From Streptomyces fildesensis (lineage in GTDB: Bacteria > Actinomycetota > Actinomycetes > Streptomycetales > Streptomycetaceae), in contig NZ_JAAIKO010000019.1 in assembly GCF_016107395.1 (NCBI RefSeq), positions 62,001 to 126,000 of the forward strand: a stretch of DNA of 64,000 nucleotides. The letters run 5' to 3'. Position numbers and translations under genes: made by a program. Shown one piece after another: positions 19,277 through 27,543 of the stretch. The notes below the pieces were generated by a model, which saw only the letters and a program-made list of their open reading frames with translations, made no database searches and had not been told where the DNA came from. How positions within the stretch are numbered: position 1 is the first letter of the stretch; each line of letters begins with the position of its first letter.

Positions 19277-20070
19277 TGGGTAGCCTCCTGGGATTGATCA
19301 CTAAGAAGTCAGAGGATCCCATCCCGGGTGCTGCACGGGTACGGGTTCGTCCAAGATGGGCCTCCGGACTCTCACCTCAAACCCAGGGGACAAGTATCCG
19401 ACGAGTAGTTCCATTCGAGCCCACCGTTCGCCGGCGTTGATTTCCGGCACGGGTTGCAGACTCTACCGACCTGCGGAAACACTTCGGCCGGGCCGAGTGT
19501 GGACTGACCGTCGCTTGCCGGCACCCAACCCGGCCGCTTCAGCCCATGTTGTCGAAGTCTTTATCTTGCTCATCGGCCACCTGGCGTGCGTATTCGGCGG
19601 CGACCTTCGCGGAGACCTTGCGTGCATGCTCCACCCGGTCGGGCCGCCACCAGGTCAGCAGGCTGTTGCTCTTACTCCGATTGCCGCCCCACCCTCATCC
19701 AGGACGCGGTAATCGTCACTCTGGGCCAGGCCCTCACCCCTCTTCGCACGGCCCCGCAGATCACCGCGTGACCACGACCGCCTTCTCCTCGCCTGAGAGG
19801 ACGCCGCACCTCAGAACCTCTCCATTTGGGTACGACTCCGCAGTGCGCCACCGCGTACGGACCTCTATTCTCAGCGGACCCCGGCCAGTCCCCGCAGCGG
19901 TACGGCGTCCTTCGCCCGGGTCGGCACCTGCGGGGCGGGGCGGCTTCGCTCATCTCTGAAGGCAGGATCCGGAGGCTGCAGTCCCTATGCGATTACCGCA
20001 GCTGTCTCCAGAGCGGGACCAAGGCGTGGCCTGGACTTCCGGGAAGAACTCTCGTTGCCACGAACTGCAA
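19277..20070. other. Gene-poor stretch between HEPN and Nudix-like genes
   Basis: About 800 nt without a supported intact gene. The only coding-like piece I can pick out is the short minus-strand remnant near 19540-19680. Short open frames on both strands here look like GC-driven noise. Confidence 0.5.
19540..19677 (-). pseudogene. Short C-terminal gene remnant
   Basis: A minus-strand frame of about 45 codons ends at a TGA (19540-19542) and reads NSLLTWWRPDRVEHARKVSA, followed by KVAAEYARQVADEQDKDFD. The helix pattern and codon usage look like a genuine protein C-terminus, but an in-frame stop cuts it off upstream and it has no start. I do not recognise the family. Confidence 0.3.
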
Positions 20071-20096
20071 GTGGCCGGTTAAGCGGCCGCATGTCA
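20071..20096 (+). promoter_or_regulatory. Palindromic site, copy 1 (upstream of Nudix-like gene)
   Basis: Begins GTGGCCGGTTAAG and ends GCATGTCA. It matches the site at 22780-22805 in 24 of 26 positions and ends 10 nt before the ATG of the Nudix-like gene. Likely a shared operator or promoter element. Confidence 0.55.
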
Positions 20097-20106
20097 GGAT
20101 CGATCC

Positions 20107-20613
20107 ATGCCTGTTTTCCTGGACGCGGTCGTTGGTTCGGGCCTCCCCGCCGTGCCGGCTCCCAGGATGCGGCGGGTCGCGTTCGTCGCGGTACTGAGTC
20201 TAGATGGGCGGCTTGCCTTGGTGGCAGATGAACTTCCTGGGGGCCGTTCCCAATGGGTCCTTCCTTCAGAACCCGCACGAGACGCAGAACCCTACCGTGA
20301 GGCGGCAGCACGAGTGCTGCTCGACATGGTCGGTGCGATGCCAGTGCGCAGGGGCGTCGTCGAGGGATGCCGGTGGGCTCAGGTTCCTGTTCCAGTCGGC
20401 CGGAGCCGCCGCGAGGCACACGTGTTCATATTTCGTCTCGCTGCGGCTGTCGGCCCACCTGAACATCTGCCGTGGAAGGGAGCAACATGGTGGGCAGGGC
20501 CCGAGCAGTGGCCGAAGTTGTGCGCACGGTGCGATCTGCCGGATGTGGACGTGCTGCTGACGGGATACCTGGAGGGATGGATCCCAGACGGGCGGATCAC
20601 GTTGGAGCCTTGA
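20107..20613 (+). CDS. Nudix-fold-like protein with degenerate Nudix box
   Basis: A 168-residue protein. Around residues 38-75 it has the layout of a Nudix hydrolase (VLPSEPARDAEPYREAAARV then LLDMVGAMP), but the box G-x5-E-x7-REUxEExGU is broken: the second glutamate pair is LD rather than EE and the first Gly/Glu are not clear. It may keep the fold and bind a nucleotide without normal hydrolysis. The C-terminal part (GATWWAGPEQWPKLCARCDL) is typical of small actinobacterial Nudix-like proteins. Its promoter region holds a palindrome nearly identical to that of the recombinase-like gene at 22.8 kb, so the two are probably controlled together. Confidence 0.5.
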   Translation: MPVFLDAVVGSGLPAVPAPRMRRVAFVAVLSLDGRLALVADELPGGRSQWVLPSEPARDAEPYREAAARVLLDMVGAMPVRRGVVEGCRWAQVPVPVGRSRREAHVFIFRLAAAVGPPEHLPWKGATWWAGPEQWPKLCARCDLPDVDVLLTGYLEGWIPDGRITLEP

Positions 20614-20638
20614 AGTTCCACCACCCCGGCACCCGTTG

Positions 20639-21406
20639 TCACTCTGCCCTGGCGATCGTGGTGGCGGTCTCCTGTAGGGCCGTGGCAACCGCAGACATGT
20701 CCTGTTCTCGCAGTCGTACGGCGGGTGCGTGCACGGCGATCGCAGCGAGCGGCTCTCCGATTCGGTTGCGGACAGCTACTGCGACGCCGTGCAGGTCGTG
20801 TGCGCTCTCTTCAAGGTCTGCCGCCCACCCGCGGACTCTGATTTCCTCCAATTCCACCTCAAGCAGAGGCCATTCGGTGATGCTTGCTGCCGCCGTAGCG
20901 GGGAGCACGGCCGGGAGAGTCGCGCGTACACGTGCCGGATCGCACAGTGCGAGCAGCGCCTTGCCCGCGGCTGTGACGTGGGCGGGAAGGGTCTGACCGA
21001 GCGGAACGCTGACGCGCAGGAGCTGCTGGCACTCAACTCCGTCGACTAGCCGGACGACGGGTGCGTCAAGCATGTACAGACACACCGTCTCCTGCAGTTT
21101 CTCGGACAGCTCTTCTAGGGGTCTGCGGGCCTGTCGGCGGATGTCCAGGTGGGCGATCGCGTCCAGTCCCATGCGCACGAGCTGCGGCCCCGGTGAGTAT
21201 CCGCGCTGGCCCGGATCGTGGCGTACGAAACCCGCGTGCTGCAGGGTGACCAGGATGCGGTGTGCAGTGGAGCGCGAGATGCCGAGTTCCCGGGCGGTTT
21301 CGGTAACACCGATTTCCCCCCGGTCATGGGCTAGGACGAGAACGTCCAAGGCCTTCGTCACCGACGCCAGGGGGTCGGTCGCCGACGGAATATTGACATC
21401 CATCAT
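20639..21406 (-). CDS. IclR family transcriptional regulator
   Basis: A 255-residue protein. The N-terminal winged helix (ETARELGISRSTAHRILVTL, about 38-58) is followed by the IclR effector domain with the usual LGQTLPAHVTAAGKALLAL and AVPVR-like AVRNRIGEPLAAIAVHAP motifs. Such proteins regulate catabolic genes in response to small acids. It is convergent with the Nudix-like gene. The 280 nt to the next gene hold no other feature I can identify. No obvious target gene is adjacent. Confidence 0.85.
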   Translation of the reverse strand: MMDVNIPSATDPLASVTKALDVLVLAHDRGEIGVTETARELGISRSTAHRILVTLQHAGFVRHDPGQRGYSPGPQLVRMGLDAIAHLDIRRQARRPLEELSEKLQETVCLYMLDAPVVRLVDGVECQQLLRVSVPLGQTLPAHVTAAGKALLALCDPARVRATLPAVLPATAAASITEWPLLEVELEEIRVRGWAADLEESAHDLHGVAVAVRNRIGEPLAAIAVHAPAVRLREQDMSAVATALQETATTIARAE

Positions 21407-21686
21407 GAAGGAACCGTAGCGCCCGGAAGCTCCCGGGGACCGGGAGCTTCGGCGGAATCTACACCGTCAGAGTTCGTGGCGGTACGCCACACGGATCCGG
21501 TGCGACATCGCAAGATTCCAACCAGTCGCTTTTTGGGTCGAGGATGGCCGAGTCTTGCCGTAAATCCCACTGGACTTGGCGCACTTGGGTGATCTGCTGA
21601 CTGTTTGTCGGCGCCTCACAGGAACTCAGTGCGCGCCACAGTGTGCCGTCACTAAACTGGCACCGGCCTTCTCTTGGGAGTTCACC

Positions 21687-22208
21687 ATGGCGGGATACCG
21701 GACGGGCGCGTCTTCGTCGGACAAGGGTGTCTATGTCGGCCTGGCCCGGCATGCGGTGGAGGAACTGATCGCCTCGCTGCGTTGTGAGTTGGCCACCCTG
21801 GAGGCGGTGCGCGCGATGATGTGCCAGGACGCCGAATCCGCTGATGCCCCCGAAGAGCAGCCGACTGGCGACGAGGACATGTCGACCACTCCGCTCTCCA
21901 GGGGGGCCGCGTCTGAAGATTCTGCCGCCGACGAGGATCTGCCGGCGGATGAGGCGCGTCCGGACCCCGATCCTCGAACCCTGGGGCCGCCGCGCAACGG
22001 AAGCATGCGTGATGCGATCCTCACGCTCTTGTGCGCCGCCCAGGAGGCGATGTCGATCACGGATATTGCGGCAGCCGTACGGCCGGGAGCGGATGCAACG
22101 GTCCGCTCATCCGTGGGGAAAACCCTCAACCGCATGAAGCAACTTGGCGAGGTGGAAAACGTAGCACCGGGGATGTATCGGGCCGTGTTGGCATCCCGGG
22201 CTGCTTGA
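21687..22208 (+). CDS. Winged-helix protein of unknown function
   Basis: A 173-residue protein. The start is ATG 21687 with GGGAG 6 nt upstream; a longer open frame to 21576 has no ribosome site. The N-terminal 50 residues form a helix (GLARHAVEELIASLRCELAT), the middle (55-105) is acidic and disordered, and the C-terminal 65 residues are a winged helix (MRDAILTLLCAAQEAMSITD, then TLNRMKQLGEVENVAPGMYR). The C-terminal domain looks like those of HARE/HTH domains that read DNA or act in restriction complexes. Followed by a strong hairpin at 22240. No close family is recognised. Confidence 0.6.
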   Translation: MAGYRTGASSSDKGVYVGLARHAVEELIASLRCELATLEAVRAMMCQDAESADAPEEQPTGDEDMSTTPLSRGAASEDSAADEDLPADEARPDPDPRTLGPPRNGSMRDAILTLLCAAQEAMSITDIAAAVRPGADATVRSSVGKTLNRMKQLGEVENVAPGMYRAVLASRAA

Positions 22209-22239
22209 TCGCCTAGGCACGGCCCCAACCCAATAAGCA

Positions 22240-22270
22240 GGTCTCCCTCGATTATCGGTCGAGGGAGACC
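22240..22270 (+). terminator. Perfect 12-bp hairpin after winged-helix gene
   Basis: GGTCTCCCTCGA at 22240-22251 pairs fully with TCGAGGGAGACC at 22259-22270 around a 7-nt loop. It lies 32 nt past the stop codon and probably ends that transcript. Confidence 0.7.
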
Positions 22271-22329
22271 GCCCAAACACACGAACGGACGCTTCCCCTA
22301 TCAGAGTTCGGGTCCGTCGTGCATGTTCA

Positions 22330-22358
22330 CTCTAGCGCCGCCGACGGTGGCGCTAGAG
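22330..22358. repeat. Inverted repeat CTCTAGCGCC
   Basis: CTCTAGCGCC (22330-22339) pairs perfectly with GGCGCTAGAG (22349-22358) around a 9-nt loop. It lies between the winged-helix gene and the end of the XRE gene. It could be a second terminator or a site at the edge of the recombinase module. Confidence 0.45.
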
Positions 22359-22418
22359 CGAATCCGCGCCGTCATGCGATGGACCGTGCACGACTGAACT
22401 CAAACAGACAATTGAGGT

Positions 22419-22739
22419 TCAGTCATGAACACATTGGGTCGCATCCGATCCGGGCCAGAGCGCCAGGCCCAGGGCGTGCTCCAGCCGGCAGACTGTCAGA
22501 ACATCCGGCCAGCCAGCTCCCGCCAGCAGATCGCCGATGGTCTGCCTGCCGACGTCACTCTGGGCGGCCAGAGCGCGCAGCGAGAGCTCCGGCCGGTCAC
22601 CCAGGGCGGCAGCGAGGCGGCGGGCAATCGTCTGGACCACCGCCGCGGCAGGCTCCCCGACGATTCGGGCATCCGGCCACTTCTCCGGATCGACGGCGTA
22701 ATTCCGTGGCGGCGCCGTGCGCGCTCGGCCTCCGGTCAT
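22419..22739 (-). CDS. XRE-type HTH regulator
   Basis: A 106-residue protein with a C-terminal helix-turn-helix: LSLRALAAQSDVGRQTIGDL followed by LEHALGLALWP is the classic XRE layout. It is divergent from the tyrosine-recombinase-like gene and the 90-nt spacer holds a perfect 18-bp palindrome, so it may repress itself and that operon. A dyad of ACTGAACTCAA and TTGAGGTTCAGT (22393-22423) overlaps its stop codon and could be its terminator. Confidence 0.7.
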   Translation of the reverse strand: MTGGRARTAPPRNYAVDPEKWPDARIVGEPAAAVVQTIARRLAAALGDRPELSLRALAAQSDVGRQTIGDLLAGAGWPDVLTVCRLEHALGLALWPGSDATQCVHD

Positions 22740-22779
22740 AAAGATGCGTTCCTTCAGATTGTGATCGACACTGACACCA

Positions 22780-22805
22780 GTGGCCGGTTAACCGGCCACA
22801 TGTCA
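22780..22805 (+). promoter_or_regulatory. Palindromic site, copy 2 (XRE / recombinase-like spacer)
   Basis: TGGCCGGTTAACCGGCCA at 22781-22798 is a perfect 18-bp palindrome; with flanks it matches the site at 20071-20096 in 24 of 26 positions, including the CATGTCA tail. It sits between divergent genes, as expected for an operator. Confidence 0.6.
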
Positions 22806-22829
22806 TGGACCCTGCGCCTGGAGGTCGCT

Positions 22830-23765
22830 GTGTCGAATCGTCTGCTGGCGTACTCGCCAATGCCGGAAACGGTGCCGCCTACCCAGTGGCGCCGCATCGC
22901 GCCGGTCGTTCGCTCGATGGGTTTCCTGGCCGTTGCAGCCGGCCCCTACGGCCCGGATGCGATCATGACGCCCCTCGCGCGACTGGCCGCCTGGGTTGAG
23001 ACCCAGGGCCTCCCGCTGGAACCCTCGGTGATCCTTGACCAAAGCACCGTTGAACGGTTTATCCTCATCGGCTGCCACGGCATGGCGGCCAACAGCCGAC
23101 GGACCTGCAGCAGTCAGCTGCGTCGGGTCTCCGAAGCGTTCCTGCTGGATCAACTCGGACAGCATCCGCCGATCCGGTTGAAGGCTGCCGCGACCCCGGT
23201 GGCTCCCTACCCGCCGACGGAAGTCGCCCGCTGGTTGATCTGGGCGCAGAGCCTGCCCACCCCGGCTCAGCGGCGCAACGCTTGTCTGCTCCTCTGTCTC
23301 GGCATCGGGTGCGGTCTCGCCGTCGAGGACCTTGTGCACGTTCAAGGGCAAGACATCCATGCCGGCCCAACCGGACGGGCGCTGGTCAAGGTTCACGGGC
23401 GCAGGCCGCGCACCGTCGTGTGCCGCTACGCCTACGAGGAACTGCTGCTGGCAGAAGCCGCAGATATCCCCGCAGGCACGTACGCCTTCCGACCGGACTG
23501 GCAGGACCGGACTAGCAAACACGTCGCATCGGACTGGCTCGCCAAATACCCACGAATCATCGGCCGTTGTGATGGTGCGGTGCTGCAGGCCCAGCGGTTG
23601 CGTACTACGTGGCTCGTAGATCTGCTGAATGCCGGCATTCCGCTGCAGGTGATCCTCAGGGCGTCGGGCCTTGCGACGTTGCACAGCCTCTCGCGCTACC
23701 TCGTCTTCCTCCACGACGTGCCCGAAGCGGAAGCATTCGATCTGTTGCGGGGAGTTCCGGCATGA
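22830..23765 (+). CDS. Tyrosine recombinase-like protein, degenerate active site
   Basis: A 311-residue protein. GTG 22830 is chosen because GGAGG lies 5 nt upstream; ATG 22800 and longer forms overlap the palindrome. The overall layout is that of a phage-type integrase, but catalytic positions differ. The first Arg (usually in TGLRxSEL) is replaced in CGLAVEDL, the HxLR box reads QRLR, and the H/W position is not conserved. The terminal tyrosine (SRYL) is kept. The ATGA overlap with the next gene shows coupled expression with a DDE-type protein. It may be an accessory or target-binding subunit rather than a recombinase. Confidence 0.6.
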   Translation: MSNRLLAYSPMPETVPPTQWRRIAPVVRSMGFLAVAAGPYGPDAIMTPLARLAAWVETQGLPLEPSVILDQSTVERFILIGCHGMAANSRRTCSSQLRRVSEAFLLDQLGQHPPIRLKAAATPVAPYPPTEVARWLIWAQSLPTPAQRRNACLLLCLGIGCGLAVEDLVHVQGQDIHAGPTGRALVKVHGRRPRTVVCRYAYEELLLAEAADIPAGTYAFRPDWQDRTSKHVASDWLAKYPRIIGRCDGAVLQAQRLRTTWLVDLLNAGIPLQVILRASGLATLHSLSRYLVFLHDVPEAEAFDLLRGVPA

Positions 23766-25663
23766 GCCGGAAGAACCCAGAGAACAAACCCTGCCGGCGT
23801 ACCGGTCTTGCCCTACGCCCCGCACCGCAAGCTCCCGGTCGTACCCTCAACGATCGCGTGGTGAACGAGGTCTTCAATCTTGTGCGGCACAGCGGCGCAC
23901 TGGAGCGCCTCCCCTCCGACGACCACAAGCCGGGGCCGAAGGGCATCCCCTTCCAGACGGTATTGATCGGCCTGATCCTGTCCCAGTACATGGGCAAGAG
24001 CGCGAATATCGACGACGCCTGGGAGACGCTCTTCTTCGCGTTGTCCCCCGGGGCCAAGGACCTGCTCGACGTTCCCGACATCGACCTGGGCATCCCTGAG
24101 GGCGCCACCAGAGAGGAGATCGACCGCATCGCGCACCAGCAGTACGCGATGTCGAAGCGGGTCTACCGGTCCTGGGCGTCGATGACCAAGCGCCTCGATC
24201 CGGCACCGCACGACCGCCGCAAGCGATTGACTCTCAGCGAGGCCAAGAAGATCCGGCGGAAGTGGAACGCCCGCGCCAACGAAAACACCGTGCGCAACTT
24301 GGAGGCCATCGCTCAGGACCTGATTCTCGCACCGGTCATGACCTCCTACCAGGGCGGCGATTTCGCTCGCTGGCCCGGTCACATCGCGGTCGACGACACT
24401 CCGGTTCCGGTCTGGGGCAAGGCGCCGGACTACCACAGAGATCGGGCCTCGCTTGAGATCACCGCCGGGATGTACGTAAAAGGAGGTGCGCAGAAGCCAC
24501 CGGTTCATCCTGCCGGAGCAGCGGTCCCCACCAACACCGGCACCCGACGCGGCACAGCCAGCAAGCCGGCAACTCGTGAGACCAAACCCGCGCAGAAGGA
24601 GACGAAGGCGTCGGAGAAAAGGGAGTTCCGCTACGCCATGATGGCCGCGTTTCCCGGCCACGGCCACGGCGACCTCGCTGGCGCTTATCCCGCAGTCTGT
24701 CTCGGCATGATCCTCCGCACTCCTGGCACCGAACCTGGCCCGGCCGCCCTCCGCGCCATCCAACCGGCCTTCGAGCGAGGCATGATCAACGACCTCTTCT
24801 GCGCCGATCGGGGCATCTCCCAGGCCAAGCCTCGCAACCTGCATCTGCAGCTGCTCAAACTCGGCCTCAACGCGGTGAAGCACTACAACGACGACAAAGT
24901 CGACCGGCAAGGCGACTTTCGCGGTATGCAGCTGGTCGGCGGCGAGTTCTACTGCCCGTTGATGCCCGCCCCGCTCGTCACGGCAGGCACGACTTACATC
25001 AAGAGCCGAACGGACGAGGAGCGCGCCCACGCACTCAATCTGATCTATGCCCGACGGGATTATCAAACCAAGGTCAAGGAGTACGGGCTCGCGGGCGACC
25101 AACGCCGGCAGTGCCCGGCCCTCGGACCACACGCCACGGTCACGTGCTACCGCCGCCCCCAACCGCGCCTTTCCGCCATCGTTGACCTCGACGCCCCCAC
25201 CATCCGCACGGCGGCCGCTCTCCCCACGGTCCCTAAGCCCAAGCGGGACATCAGCGACTACCCCGATATCTGCACAGGGAAGAGCATCACCGTCCCAGGC
25301 GCGGTGCTGGCCAAGTGGCGGCAGAAGTACCCTCTGTTCACTGCTCGGTGGCAGGAAGCCTGGTCTGGACTGCGCAGTCAGAACGAGGGCGGCAACGGCA
25401 ACCTCAAGAAATCCTCCCTCGACAGCATCGACAACCCCCAGTTTCGCCTGCCGCACGGACGCGTCGCGCAGACGCTGCTCAACGCCGTGATCATCCTCGT
25501 GGCGAACCTCAGAGCCATCAAACGATTTCGCCGCGACCAGGGCATCCGGCCCCGCAAAACCAGCACGCACGGCCCCGCAACCGACGACGCCGGCCGACCC
25601 TCCGACCCGCTCGAAGCGCAATCGCTTCCGACCGAGCCGCTCGAGCCTCCGCCACGTGAGTGA
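23762..25663 (+). CDS. DDE transposase-like protein
   Basis: A 633-residue protein starting at an ATG that overlaps the preceding stop by 4 nt. Three candidate acidic residues fall in the right order: HIAVDDTPVPVWG (about residue 211), LFCADRGISQ (about 346) and RSQNEGGNGNLKKSS (about 543), the last in a helix before AQTLLNAVIILVANL. That is the D-D-E arrangement of transposases. The 633 residues, with a basic N-terminus and a long low-complexity linker (240-285), match a family of actinobacterial proteins usually left unnamed. I see no terminal inverted repeats. With the recombinase-like partner it may form an unusual mobile module. A strong hairpin follows at 25690. Confidence 0.6.
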   Translation: MSRKNPENKPCRRTGLALRPAPQAPGRTLNDRVVNEVFNLVRHSGALERLPSDDHKPGPKGIPFQTVLIGLILSQYMGKSANIDDAWETLFFALSPGAKDLLDVPDIDLGIPEGATREEIDRIAHQQYAMSKRVYRSWASMTKRLDPAPHDRRKRLTLSEAKKIRRKWNARANENTVRNLEAIAQDLILAPVMTSYQGGDFARWPGHIAVDDTPVPVWGKAPDYHRDRASLEITAGMYVKGGAQKPPVHPAGAAVPTNTGTRRGTASKPATRETKPAQKETKASEKREFRYAMMAAFPGHGHGDLAGAYPAVCLGMILRTPGTEPGPAALRAIQPAFERGMINDLFCADRGISQAKPRNLHLQLLKLGLNAVKHYNDDKVDRQGDFRGMQLVGGEFYCPLMPAPLVTAGTTYIKSRTDEERAHALNLIYARRDYQTKVKEYGLAGDQRRQCPALGPHATVTCYRRPQPRLSAIVDLDAPTIRTAAALPTVPKPKRDISDYPDICTGKSITVPGAVLAKWRQKYPLFTARWQEAWSGLRSQNEGGNGNLKKSSLDSIDNPQFRLPHGRVAQTLLNAVIILVANLRAIKRFRRDQGIRPRKTSTHGPATDDAGRPSDPLEAQSLPTEPLEPPPRE

Positions 25664-25689
25664 CGCATCCCTGCGGTTGTCCAGCCCCT

Positions 25690-25748
25690 GAAAACGACAC
25701 ATGCCTGTGTGACGGCCATCAGCCGTCACACAGGCATGTCCTGTTTTC
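25690..25748 (+). terminator. Long hairpin after the DDE gene
   Basis: ACATGCCTGTGTGACGG (25699-25715) pairs perfectly with its complement at 25723-25739 across a 7-nt loop; outer GAAAAC (25690-25695) also pairs with GTTTTC (25743-25748). A very stable stem, probably the terminator of the two-gene operon. Confidence 0.75.
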
Positions 25749-25837
25749 GCAGGTGGGAGGTGCAGCACCCGGGTCGCCACCGCACCAACCCCTCACTCAG
25801 CCGATCACATGACCTGAAGGCCCCAGGAACGACGAAA

Positions 25838-25900
25838 TACCGGTGAGTCACATGACTCCACCGGTAATTCGTGAACGTTTCGGAACGATCTCGTGAACGT
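25838..25900. other. att-like palindrome and direct repeats next to tRNA-Leu
   Basis: Arms TACCGGTGAGTCA and TGACTCCACCGGTA make a near-perfect palindrome at 25838-25866 with one extra base. TCGTGAACGT is then repeated at 25869-25878 and 25891-25900, exactly 22 bp apart, two helical turns. The site sits within 75 bp of the tRNA-Leu 3' end, where integrases usually act. Confidence 0.5.
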
Positions 25901-25909
25901 CCCAAAAAG

Positions 25910-25994
25910 TGTCCGAGGGGGGACTTGAACCCCCACGCCCGATAAAGGGCACTAGCACCTCAAGCTAGCGCGTCTGCCATTCCGCCACCCGGAC
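25910..25994 (-). tRNA. tRNA-Leu (anticodon GAG)
   Basis: On the minus strand, the 7-bp acceptor GTCCGGG pairs with CCTCGGAC. The anticodon stem CTAGC/GCTAG encloses the loop TTGAGGT, giving GAG. There is a long variable arm (GTGCCC...GGGCGT) typical of tRNA-Leu, and a T arm GGGGGTTCAAGTCCCCC. Discriminator A; CCA is not encoded. Its 3' end faces the island to the left. Confidence 0.95.
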
Positions 25995-26157
25995 AGGGTG
26001 TGTGCCGAGGTATCCCGCGGCGACATGGACAACGATACCAAGGAATCGGAGTGCTTCTCACCTGCATAAGACGCCGTCCTGGGCGCCGTGCCGGGGGCCG
26101 TGCGCGGGGGTGGGCGGGGTCCCGGGTTCGGGGGGTGGGAGGACGTAGGGTCCGGGT

Positions 26158-27492
26158 GTGAGCGATATGTCACCTACGGTTACGCACCGTGAGAGTCGCA
26201 GGCCACGGGCGCTGTCGCCGCTACGGGAGCATCTGCGGGACACGTTCTGGTTCGCGCCCGCCGTGGGGTTGGTCGGGGCGCTGGTGCTGGCGGGTGCGGT
26301 CGGGGAGCTGGACGCCTGGCTGATCGGGACGCTGCAGGACGAGGGCGACTACGAATCGGTCACGTCGTTGATCAAGATCGCGGAGGACGCGAAGTCGGTC
26401 GTGACGACGGTGGGCTCGGCGATGCTGACGTTCATCGGTGTCGTCTTCAGCATCTCGCTGGTCGCGCTGCAGATGGCGAGCAGCCAGTTCTCGCCGCGGG
26501 TGGTGCGGCTGTATGTGCGCAGCCGGATCACCAAGGGAACGTTCGCGGTCTTCCTCGCGACGTTCCTGTTCTCGCTGGCGGGCCAAGCGGCGTACGACGG
26601 GGAGAAGGATCCGAAGCTCGTCACCAGTGTGCCGGTGTTCACGCTGTTGACGGCGGTGCTGCTGGTGCTGATCAGCCTGGGGCTGTTCGTGGCGTATGTG
26701 AACGCCACGATCCGGCTGATGCGGGTCAGCTATGTGATCGACCGGATCACCCGGGAGTCGTTCCGGGTGCTGGGGGCGTATCCGCTGCGGTCCCCCGAGG
26801 GGGCGCTGCCGCTGCCGGCGGAGGTCTCGGTGATCACGCACCGGGGGCGGGCGGGAGTGCTGCGGGACGTGAACATCGCGCGGCTGTCGCGGATCGCGCG
26901 GCGGGGCGGGACGGTGCTGCGGCTGGTACCGCGGATCGGGGACTTCGTGGTGCCGGGGACGCCGCTGCTGACGGTGCACGGCCCGAGCGAGGGCAGGCTG
27001 CCGGTGCGGCTGCTGCGGTCCGCGGTGTCGGTGGGGGTGGAGCGAACGTTCCACCAGGATCTGGGGTTCGGGCTGCGGCAGCTGGCGGACATCGGGCTGC
27101 GGGCGCTGTCGTCGGCCATCAACGATCCGACGACGGCCGTGCAGTGTCTGGACCGGATCGTGCAGTTCCTGGCGGCGGTGGCGGACCGGCCGCTGGGCGC
27201 GGTGCACCACACCGACCGTTCGGGGACGGTCCGGCTGGTGCAGGACCTGCCGTCCTGGGGTGATCTGGTGGATCTGGGGTTCACCGAGATCCGGCTGTGC
27301 GCGACCACCAGCCCGCAGGTCACCCGGCGGCTGCTGGCCGGTCTCGACGATCTGCTGCTGCTCGCGCCGCCGGACCGGCGCAGGCCGCTGGAGCGGCATC
27401 GCGCGCTGGTGGAGCAGTCCGTGGAGCGTGAGGTGCCGGACGCCGCGGACCGTGAGTTCGCGCTGCTCGCCGACCACCAGGGCATCGGGTGA
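26158..27492 (+). CDS. DUF2254 membrane protein
   Basis: A 444-residue protein with a GTG start. Transmembrane segments lie at about 30-50, 85-110 (GSAMLTFIGVVFSISLVALQ), 125-145 and 160-185; a soluble half then contains the DUF2254 signature LRQLADIGLRALSSAINDPT. The family is widespread in bacteria and its role is unknown. It stands alone beside tRNA-Leu and is convergent with the aldehyde dehydrogenase, with a shared hairpin terminator between them. Confidence 0.85.
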   Translation: MSDMSPTVTHRESRRPRALSPLREHLRDTFWFAPAVGLVGALVLAGAVGELDAWLIGTLQDEGDYESVTSLIKIAEDAKSVVTTVGSAMLTFIGVVFSISLVALQMASSQFSPRVVRLYVRSRITKGTFAVFLATFLFSLAGQAAYDGEKDPKLVTSVPVFTLLTAVLLVLISLGLFVAYVNATIRLMRVSYVIDRITRESFRVLGAYPLRSPEGALPLPAEVSVITHRGRAGVLRDVNIARLSRIARRGGTVLRLVPRIGDFVVPGTPLLTVHGPSEGRLPVRLLRSAVSVGVERTFHQDLGFGLRQLADIGLRALSSAINDPTTAVQCLDRIVQFLAAVADRPLGAVHHTDRSGTVRLVQDLPSWGDLVDLGFTEIRLCATTSPQVTRRLLAGLDDLLLLAPPDRRRPLERHRALVEQSVEREVPDAADREFALLADHQGIG

Positions 27493-27497
27493 CCTGC

Positions 27498-27531
27498 CCC
27501 GGTGGTGACGGCACTCGCCGTCACCACCGGG
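27498..27531. terminator. Bidirectional terminator
   Basis: CCCGGTGGTGACGGC (27498-27512) pairs perfectly with GCCGTCACCACCGGG (27517-27531) around a 4-nt loop, between convergent DUF2254 and aldehyde dehydrogenase genes. Confidence 0.75.
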
Positions 27532-27543
27532 AACGGCCGGGGA

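Noticed and set aside
22425-22829. Longer form of the recombinase-like protein
   Set aside because: It would run through the XRE gene on the opposite strand and the palindromic operator; GTG 22830 has a proper ribosome site.
23813-25780. Minus-strand open frame of 655 codons over the DDE gene
   Set aside because: No motifs or ribosome site; the plus-strand protein has clear conserved blocks.
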